A stretch of 49,221 bases of DNA from an uncultured Oscillospiraceae bacterium (GTDB lineage: Bacteria > Bacillota > Clostridia > Oscillospirales > Acutalibacteraceae). Position 1 is the stretch's first letter; each line of letters begins with the position of its first letter. Of this stretch, positions 25,966 to 32,218 are shown piece by piece. The notes beneath the pieces were generated by a model. That model saw nothing but the letters and a program-made list of their open reading frames with translations. It made no database searches and was not told where the DNA came from. The stretch is from NCBI GenBank assembly GCA_900541565.1, contig UQKB01000013.1, positions 1-49,221 on the forward strand, given 5' to 3'. The position numbers were made by a program, and so were the translations under genes.

Positions 25966-26301
25966 ATGACAGCAATCAAGGAAAAATTGGTAGCATCCCT
26001 TGGTGCAGTGGGGTATATTATTTACTGCGTAATATCTATTGTTTTAACTTTTGCCCCTTTATTGGTTCTTAACTTTCCATTTTGGGTAGATTTTATTATT
26101 ATTACTTTGGTAACGTTAATTCCCATGTTTGGCAACTTGATTGGACTTGTTTTTTGGATTTGGGCGTTTTTTGTTGCCATTCAGAATCCCACCGATATTG
26201 CTTCCATCATATATTTTGTTGCTTTTGCAATATATGTGATTACAACCTTGCTTCCGCTTGCTTTGTCACTTTTTACAGCACTTTTCTCCAAACGTCGATA
26301 A
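25966..26301 (+). CDS. Small membrane protein, prophage accessory
   Basis: 111 aa behind AAAGG. It has about four hydrophobic segments covering residues 10-105 and a basic tail (FSKRR). It lies 41 bp after the lipoprotein gene and probably shares its transcript. No family was recognised. Placement between the immunity region and the early operon, on the lysogen-side strand, fits a lysogenic conversion or exclusion gene. Confidence 0.65.
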   Translation: MTAIKEKLVASLGAVGYIIYCVISIVLTFAPLLVLNFPFWVDFIIITLVTLIPMFGNLIGLVFWIWAFFVAIQNPTDIASIIYFVAFAIYVITTLLPLALSLFTALFSKRR

Positions 26302-26332
26302 AACCACCGTCGGCGTTTTCCTTTCATTTTAC

Positions 26333-26557
26333 TTAGCTGGCCTTTTCGGCATCATCTGCAAAAAGGTAGGCTATCGTAAATGGATCATTTGCAAATAATT
26401 TTTCTTTAATTTTTACTGCTTCTTTTACAGAAAACTGCGTTATGCCGTGTAATTTGTTATAAGCAGTTTTAGGGGCACAGGATAAGCAGGCAGCTATAAC
26501 TTCCGTTGGATTATCATATCCTTTTCTGACAAGTTCCGCTTTTAAATTATTAATCAT
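26333..26557 (-). CDS. Cro-like / phage HTH regulator
   Basis: 74 aa behind AGGAGG. The pattern AELVRKGYDNPTEVIAACLS then APKTAYNKLHG and FSVKEAVKIKEKLF matches the short Cro/antirepressor-type helix-turn-helix proteins of Firmicutes phages. It is divergent from the XRE repressor, with the operator region between them, as in a classic lysis/lysogeny switch. Confidence 0.75.
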   Translation of the reverse strand: MINNLKAELVRKGYDNPTEVIAACLSCAPKTAYNKLHGITQFSVKEAVKIKEKLFANDPFTIAYLFADDAEKAS

Positions 26558-26583
26558 CTTTTTTTCCTCCTTTTTCTTTTTAG

Positions 26584-26708
26584 AACCGAATACGGTTTCT
26601 TTGTTTTCATAATATTACCGTATTTGGATTTTGTCAATAGTTTTTTAAACTTTTTTTACCGAATTCGGTAATTTTATTATTGACATAAAAAATTAGTCAT
26701 GATAATAT
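26584..26708. promoter_or_regulatory. Immunity switch: divergent promoters and three operators
   Basis: Three related palindromic sites are seen: AACCGAATACGGTT (26584-26597), a degenerate ACCGTATTTGG (26617-26627) and a perfect TTACCGAATTCGGTAA (26656-26671). The rightward repressor promoter is TTGACA (26680-26685), 17 bp, TAATAT (26703-26708). The leftward promoter is TTGACA (26638-26633), 18 bp, TATTAT (26614-26609). The middle site lies inside the leftward promoter, and the perfect site abuts the rightward -35. Confidence 0.8.
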
Positions 26709-26731
26709 GCAGACATAAGGAGGTATAAAAT

Positions 26732-27133
26732 ATGTATAACTTAGATGCAATGATTCAGCGCATAAAAGATACAAAAAAGCAGAAAAATTTGTCTAATGAT
26801 GATTTGGTCGCTTTATCTGGTGTGCCACGAGGAACACTGAACAAAATATTAGGTAGCGAAACAAAAGACCCTCAAATTTCTAATATTATTAAAATATCTA
26901 AAGCACTTAATGTTTCAGCTGATTACTTGATTTTTGGACAAGATAACACAAAACAATCCTCTCCGTCTAAGGACGAAGAGGAAAATGTAGATGAAATAGC
27001 AAAAGCATTATATGAATGGCTTATCCATACGGGTTTTTTAAAGGAAGGGCAAGATTTAACTGAACAGCAAGTTAAGGGCCTCCACGGCCTCTCTGATATT
27101 CTTATGGCTCTTTTCGGCGAAGAATTTAAATAA
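26732..27133 (+). CDS. XRE-family phage repressor (CI-like)
   Basis: 133 aa behind AAGGAGG. The N-terminal helix-turn-helix (residues about 8-66) includes NLSNDDLVALSGVPRGTLNK and LNVSADYLIFG. A short linker leads to a helical C-terminal oligomerisation region. There is no LexA-like Ser/Lys protease domain, so release from repression probably does not use RecA-stimulated self-cleavage. It probably binds the ACCGAATTCGGT-type operators just upstream and controls both itself and the Cro-like gene. Confidence 0.85.
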   Translation: MYNLDAMIQRIKDTKKQKNLSNDDLVALSGVPRGTLNKILGSETKDPQISNIIKISKALNVSADYLIFGQDNTKQSSPSKDEEENVDEIAKALYEWLIHTGFLKEGQDLTEQQVKGLHGLSDILMALFGEEFK

Positions 27134-27220
27134 TTCCAGCCTCTTTTTTGCATTACCCAAAATTGTCCACTGGTGTGCTAACTTGTATACGTTATCCGGT
27201 ACACATGATTTTTCTTTCAT
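27056..27220 (-). CDS. Possible small ORF antisense to the repressor 3' end
   Basis: 54 aa, ATG at 27220 with GGAGG eight bases upstream. It is basic and helical, with YKLAHQWTILGNAKKRLELF. The last 78 bp overlap the repressor gene on the other strand. The good ribosome site argues for translation, but the overlap and lack of a known family keep confidence low. Confidence 0.35.
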   Translation of the reverse strand: MKEKSCVPDNVYKLAHQWTILGNAKKRLELFKFFAEKSHKNIREAVEALNLLFS

Positions 27221-27489
27221 GATTCTTCCTCCTAACAAATTAATAAAATTTAAAATGAGCAATACTAAGAAAAGTGTTTCATTGCTATGTATCTTAGCAC
27301 ACCTTTCATAAATTGCTATAGTTTTGTGAAAACTGGCAATATATTGTTATAATTTGCATGATTTACCATTAAATTCCAAGCTGTGACAAATAGCAGGCTG
27401 TCCCGGAGCCCGGAAACGGTTTAAGTTACAATAACACTATTTTCTTTTATTTTTGGCGTTACCCACGCTTTCTGTTGCAATATAAAAAC

Positions 27490-27520
27490 AACCGCTTCCG
27501 GCAGATTTCCGGAAGCGGTT
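27490..27520 (-). terminator. Perfect 12-bp hairpin
   Basis: AACCGCTTCCGG (27490-27501) pairs with CCGGAAGCGGTT (27509-27520). Read leftward it is followed by TTGTTTTTAT, so it would stop transcripts running toward the repressor. The right half resembles motifs at 27411-27423 and 29204-29216. Confidence 0.6.
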
Positions 27521-27618
27521 TAAAGGAGTCGCGTGAGAAGCTTTCACTTCTCAAATATATTATATGTATTTTGCAAAAAAGTGTCAAGCTTTGCAAAGTA
27601 CCAATGTGAGGGGATTTT

Positions 27619-29079
27619 ATGGAAATTTTACTATTGGCTGTTATAATTTTTGCTGTCTCTATGGCACTAGTTCGGTTAAACAAATATATTGAAAACAGAA
27701 AACAGGAAAAAAAGGAATTTTTGAAGAACAATACCGTAAAAAATTTTAAAGAAAAAATAAACGCATTTCCGCTAAACACACACTGGTTTTCAGAATACAT
27801 TTATTTTATTGTCCCGGCAAGTATTGTTTACACTGTTTTAAGTATTTTAACCAAACTGGTATTGTTTGCTTCTTCAATTGCATTACAATCTTTGGAAAAC
27901 CCCTTCCTGTTATACACAGATTTAATATATTTTTGCATCTCCTTATATTTATATTTTAATTTGCGAATTTTAAACAAACATGGTTTTTGTATGATTCTTA
28001 TTCATTTAATTATAAGTGGTATACAGATTACTCTTTATATAATGGAGGGTTTTTTATTTTTTGTAAAAACGCCACTGCTTTTCTTCATGTTCTTTATAGG
28101 TATCTATACAGGCTATTTTTTCGTTTGGCTTCTTCCCAATCTCATTTATTTCAGAAAAAGAAAAGAGTTATTTTCCCCAGCGCCAAATGCAGGCATACAC
28201 AACACAGGTAAATATACTGTGAAAGAAGCCTACAATAGGGTAAGTCAATTTCCGCTCCACACAAATTGGTACTGGTTTTATGTTTATTTGCGCTTTCCCA
28301 TCAGATTTCTTACATCTTTGTACGCATTATGGAGTGTACTGTCTTTTTATCTTGAATATTCCTTGATAGATATGCCAGCAGAACAAAGTTTTATCGTTTT
28401 CTTAAATATTGTTTTACTCGTTTTTGGTGTTATTGTATTTATCCTGATGCTGCAATTACATAAAAGCGCCTATCGGTTAAATTTTATTTATTTAGCGGGT
28501 GAGGTGGTCTATATGGCATACTCTTCTGTTATAACCGCAAGGATGACCGCGCCGGAAGCAACCCCTCTCATGTACGGTGCTGCATTTTTATTTTCCCTGC
28601 TTCTGTCCTCTCTTGTTTGGTTTCTCCCTAACTTCTTTTATTTTCAAAAAAGAAAGGGATTGTTTTTCCCTGCGTTGGACACGCACGCAAAAATATTTAA
28701 GTATAACGGCATCGACTGCGATAGAAGAAGTTTTGTGAAGCAGACGGCTTATATCGCCTGTGTAGAAAAAACCATAGACGAAATAAAAACAGAAATTAAC
28801 TCTTTGCAGAAAGCTTCCGAAGTACAATCACTACAGCATCAGGCGCTGCTTGACGCGTATACCATTGCACAACAACTAAAGCAAAACCGGCAACTTACTT
28901 TCAGCGAAGCCTATAACCGGCTTATGCATAAAAAAACGCACGGTTTAACGGCTGCACAGCCTGTAAAGAAAACACCGCAGGAATCTGCATCGCATGTCAA
29001 CCAGGGCCTAATCATCTTTCTGGTTTTGGGCGCAATCATTGGTATATCCATGATCATTTATGGGTTGGCGACAATTTAA
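27619..29079 (+). CDS. Polytopic membrane protein with an internal duplication
   Basis: 486 aa behind GAGGGG. Two similar modules are visible. Each starts with a segment like FPLNTHWFSEYIYF or FPLHTNWYWFYVYL, runs through about four membrane helices and ends with LLPNLIYFRKRKELF or FLPNFFYFQKRKGLFFPA. After the second comes a soluble coiled-coil part (about residues 355-450) and one last hydrophobic segment near the C-terminus. No enzyme motif is seen and no family was recognised. It lies between repressor and Fic gene in the prophage accessory block, where defence or conversion genes are common. Confidence 0.7.
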   Translation: MEILLLAVIIFAVSMALVRLNKYIENRKQEKKEFLKNNTVKNFKEKINAFPLNTHWFSEYIYFIVPASIVYTVLSILTKLVLFASSIALQSLENPFLLYTDLIYFCISLYLYFNLRILNKHGFCMILIHLIISGIQITLYIMEGFLFFVKTPLLFFMFFIGIYTGYFFVWLLPNLIYFRKRKELFSPAPNAGIHNTGKYTVKEAYNRVSQFPLHTNWYWFYVYLRFPIRFLTSLYALWSVLSFYLEYSLIDMPAEQSFIVFLNIVLLVFGVIVFILMLQLHKSAYRLNFIYLAGEVVYMAYSSVITARMTAPEATPLMYGAAFLFSLLLSSLVWFLPNFFYFQKRKGLFFPALDTHAKIFKYNGIDCDRRSFVKQTAYIACVEKTIDEIKTEINSLQKASEVQSLQHQALLDAYTIAQQLKQNRQLTFSEAYNRLMHKKTHGLTAAQPVKKTPQESASHVNQGLIIFLVLGAIIGISMIIYGLATI

Positions 29080-29185
29080 ATCTGCCAAATTATTTTTAGC
29101 TCCTACTTAGGTTTTAAAGACCAAAGCAGCATATTTCTATCGTTCTTAAACAAATCCACATTTTAACTTGCACGATAACAAAAAT

Positions 29186-29215
29186 AAACCGTTCCCGGTT
29201 TTTCGGAAACGGTTT
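29186..29215 (-). terminator. Terminator of the Fic gene
   Basis: AAACCGTTCCCG (29186-29197) pairs with CGGAAACGGTTT (29204-29215), with one G-U pair. Read leftward it is followed by ATTTTTGTT, directly after the fic stop at 29234. Confidence 0.65.
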
Positions 29216-29233
29216 ATAAAAACAAAATGTAGC

Positions 29234-30322
29234 TTATTGCATCATATCAAGCAGGGCAAAAAAGTAAAACTTAGCATTCCGTGTTTGTTGATCTTTAAAA
29301 AGAATATTTTCCTTACGCATAATATTAATATAATTTCTTAAAGTATTTTTATTAATTCCGGTTTCACGGTGAAGCGTATCCACTGTAAAAATCGGTGTTT
29401 TAAAAATAGCTTTTACTACCAGATCAACATTTACCGTATTAATTTTGCTCTTAATAGAAGCTGTCACATCTTTACTGAGACTTTCCAAATTGTCTATAAA
29501 GGCTATATCCCGCGTAGTTTGGTTGATCACAGAGGTAAGAAAAAATTGGATCCAGTTTGTAAAACCTTCTGTATTGAGTGCTCTTGTTCCCTGCAAATAA
29601 GAATAATATTTGATTTTATTCTTTTCAAGCTCCTGGCTTAGAAAAAAATAAGGGCTGGAAATTACATTTTGTTTGTATAAGTATATAGGGATCAAAACAC
29701 GGCCAACTCTTCCGTTTCCATCGGGGAACGGATGAATGGTTTCAAACTGCGCATGAATCAGCGCAGCTTTTATAAGGGCAGGAATTCCATCCTCAAAATT
29801 ATAATCTGCGTTGATATATTTTTCTAAATTTCCCATTAAGCTTTCTACGCTGGAGGCAACCGGCGGAACATGTTCCCCAACGCGGTTTTGCTGCGTACGA
29901 AACTCGCCTGCAATGAATTTTGAGTTTTTTCGAATATTTCCACTTAGCAAAATTTTGTGGATTTCTTTAATCATTTTATTCGTAATGGGTAACGTTTCCA
30001 CCTGTTTACTTGCTGTTTTTAAAGCTTCATTATATCTTAGCACTTCCTGCAAATCCTGATTTTTGGTTTTTTTGCTTCCTTCTAATTCGGCTTCGTAAAC
30101 TGCATCTATGGTGGTTTGCGTCCCTTCTATTCTTGTCGAATACAATGACTCCAAACGCAGCATATGACTTACGGAATACGTAATATGCCAATTGCTTTGT
30201 TTCATTTTTTCATTAAACGCACCTATATTCATAGAAGCCTGCGCAAACGCATTTGCAAATTCCATGAAAGCAATGTTTTTTTTATCAAACGGAAATAACA
30301 TTGGCTCAAATGGTTTAAGCAT
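29234..30322 (-). CDS. Fic-domain protein (probable AMP-transferase) with C-terminal HTH
   Basis: 362 aa from the ATG at 30322 behind AGAGGTG. The Fic motif HPFPDGNGRVGR is complete at 197-208. An N-terminal inhibitory helix motif STRIEG (62-67, S-x3-E-G) identifies a class II, self-inhibited enzyme. The C-terminus (about 305-345) has a winged-helix-like TLHRETGINKNTLRNYI. Family knowledge: Fic proteins usually transfer AMP to target hydroxyls, and class II forms with HTH occur widely on mobile elements. The target is unknown. It has its own terminator and diverges from the integrase gene. Confidence 0.88.
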   Translation of the reverse strand: MLKPFEPMLFPFDKKNIAFMEFANAFAQASMNIGAFNEKMKQSNWHITYSVSHMLRLESLYSTRIEGTQTTIDAVYEAELEGSKKTKNQDLQEVLRYNEALKTASKQVETLPITNKMIKEIHKILLSGNIRKNSKFIAGEFRTQQNRVGEHVPPVASSVESLMGNLEKYINADYNFEDGIPALIKAALIHAQFETIHPFPDGNGRVGRVLIPIYLYKQNVISSPYFFLSQELEKNKIKYYSYLQGTRALNTEGFTNWIQFFLTSVINQTTRDIAFIDNLESLSKDVTASIKSKINTVNVDLVVKAIFKTPIFTVDTLHRETGINKNTLRNYINIMRKENILFKDQQTRNAKFYFFALLDMMQ

Positions 30323-30476
30323 AGTTAGCACCTCTTTTCTTCCTATTTTATATTATATCCATATTTTTAATTTTATACAACAATTTTATTTAAAAAAATG
30401 TTCTAACATTATTTTTTTAATATAGTTCATTGGTTTTTCTGTCCCTATAAATCTTAGCAAAAAGGAGGCTCATGCT

Positions 30477-31982
30477 ATGCAAAACGCCATATATTTGCGT
30501 AAATCTCGTGCCGACCAGGGCACCGTGGAAGACACCCTGCGCAAGCATAAAGAAACATTGCTGGACTATGCCGCTAAGCATAACATCTTCGTGTCCCTGA
30601 ACGATATTTACGAGGAGGTCATTTCGGGCGAAAGTCTATATGCACGTCCGCAAATGCTCCGCCTGCTTTCCGATGTAGAAGCAGGCAAATTTTCCGCCGT
30701 TTTATGCATGGACATCGACCGCTTGGGGCGCGGCGGCATGTCTGACCAGGGGATTATTTTAGATACCTTCAAAAGCAGCAATACAAAAATTATTACGCCT
30801 GCAAAAACGTACGATTTGAACGATGAATTAGACGAAAACAATATGGAGTTTGCAGCATTCATTGCGCGCTTTGAATATAAGCAGATCCGCAAGCGTATGC
30901 GCGCCGGTGTTAAAAAAAGCATACAGGACGGCTGTTACCTTGCAAACGCGCCCTACGGATATGTAAATATTACGGAAAACAAGCGCGCAACGCTTGCCAT
31001 CCAGCCAGAGGAGGCCGCATATGTGCGGCAGATATTTGATATGTACGTAAACCAGGGCATAGGCTGCCAGACCATTGCGGACAACATGAACGCTATGGGG
31101 GCAAAGCCGCACCGCGCCGCGCAGTTTGGACGTACATCTGTTATGACAATCTTAAAGAATCCCGTGTACATTGGAAAAATTGTGTGGGATAAAAAAACGC
31201 ATATCCGGAAAAACAGCAAAGGCAACAGTAAACACATAATTATTTCGAACCCGCAGGATAAATGGACTGTCACCCAGGGGTTACATCCGCCGATTATTGA
31301 TCCGGAAACTTTTTCAAAAGCGCAGGAGATCATCCAAAACCGTTACCATCCGCCGGCCTTTACCGGCGTGGTTATCAACCCGCTTTCGGGGCTGATTGTG
31401 TGCAAAAACTGCGGCGGTGTCATGCAGCGTGCCGCCAATTGCAAGGGCGGCCCGTTCTGTTTGTGCCAAAAGCGCGGGTGCATGCCCATGTCTAAGCTTG
31501 CTTATGTTGAGCAGTCGCTGCTTGGCAAGCTGCAGCTTGCTGCCGACGAGCTGGCGGCCGCTGCACAAAACCCACGGCCCCCAGCCGCCTCCAAAGAAGA
31601 TTATCAAAAAATTATAAAAGAGATAGACCACCAAATTAAAACCGTCCGGCAGCAGATCAGCCGTTTGCAGGACCTGCTGGAGCAGAACGTATATGATATT
31701 CCTACCTTTTTAGAACGCCAGAAAAAGCACAGCGAAAAATTAGCCGCCTTGGAAAATAAAAAGACGTCGATCCTCCGGCAGGCAAACGCCCACAGAGAGA
31801 TCGACATCCAGAAAACCAGGCAAAGAATCACAGAAGTGCTGGCAGCTTACGCAACCGCTGCTCCTCAGCAAAAAAATATTTTACTTAAAACCATTGTGGA
31901 AAAGGCCGTATACTACAAGGAAAAAGGCTGGGCGCCGGCACAATTTGAGCTTGAGGTTGCTTTAAGACCTTCGTTCTTGTAA
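30477..31982 (+). CDS. Large serine recombinase (prophage integrase)
   Basis: 501 aa behind AGGAGG. The N-terminal resolvase domain starts YLRKSRAD with catalytic Ser10 and has DIDRLGRGG with active-site arginines. Next come the recombinase domain (APYGYV, around residues 160-290), a zinc ribbon with CKNCGG and CQKRGC (about 310-340), and a coiled coil (about 375-430), all in the family order. Such enzymes catalyse attP x attB integration and, with a directionality factor, excision. The stop lies within about 20 bp of the host junction, as is typical when attP flanks the integrase gene. Confidence 0.93.
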   Translation: MQNAIYLRKSRADQGTVEDTLRKHKETLLDYAAKHNIFVSLNDIYEEVISGESLYARPQMLRLLSDVEAGKFSAVLCMDIDRLGRGGMSDQGIILDTFKSSNTKIITPAKTYDLNDELDENNMEFAAFIARFEYKQIRKRMRAGVKKSIQDGCYLANAPYGYVNITENKRATLAIQPEEAAYVRQIFDMYVNQGIGCQTIADNMNAMGAKPHRAAQFGRTSVMTILKNPVYIGKIVWDKKTHIRKNSKGNSKHIIISNPQDKWTVTQGLHPPIIDPETFSKAQEIIQNRYHPPAFTGVVINPLSGLIVCKNCGGVMQRAANCKGGPFCLCQKRGCMPMSKLAYVEQSLLGKLQLAADELAAAAQNPRPPAASKEDYQKIIKEIDHQIKTVRQQISRLQDLLEQNVYDIPTFLERQKKHSEKLAALENKKTSILRQANAHREIDIQKTRQRITEVLAAYATAAPQQKNILLKTIVEKAVYYKEKGWAPAQFELEVALRPSFL

Positions 31983-32104
31983 CTTGCACAATGTTCCTCT
32001 CCACAACTGTCATACACCCTGTAGGCATCAATACATACGGCTTCTTTTTCACATCCGGGTTCGTAATTGCAGCCTGCGGCTGAAGAAAATGCTGTTTCCG
32101 CCAT
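31913..32104 (-). pseudogene. 5' fragment of a conserved clostridial gene interrupted by the prophage
   Basis: The ATG at 32104 has AGGAGG seven to eight bases upstream. The first 36 or so residues include CNYEPGCEKEAVCIDAYRVY and then DSCG. From memory, this is the N-terminus of a several-hundred-residue protein family in Clostridia whose members continue with an acidic KDCLEDL-type stretch. Here the frame instead runs 28 codons into phage sequence and stops at 31913. The natural gene should continue at the far end of the prophage. Its function is not known to me. Confidence 0.6.
31983..32010. other. Probable prophage-host junction (attR/attL side)
   Basis: Leftward from 32104 a host-like coding frame with its own AGGAGG site runs normally as far as VYDSCG. 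It then changes character and reads antisense into the integrase 3' end. The crossover therefore lies close to 31995-32005. The partner site at the other prophage end is outside the window, so the core cannot be defined. Confidence 0.6.
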
Positions 32105-32218
32105 AAAAGTTCCTCCTTATTTCAAGGGCTTTTTGAAAACCTGTACCCTTTACCTGCTTTCAAATTGGCCCATAGCTTTACTAATATTGTATGGCGGACA
32201 CCTTTTATTGTTACAGTT

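Noticed and set aside
29234..30322. Fic toxin-antitoxin operon with a separate antitoxin
   Set aside because: The inhibitory STRIEG helix is in the same chain and no small antitoxin gene lies upstream.
31983..32218. tRNA gene as integration site
   Set aside because: No cloverleaf or tRNA 3' end is seen; the junction falls inside a protein-coding frame, as is common for large serine integrases.
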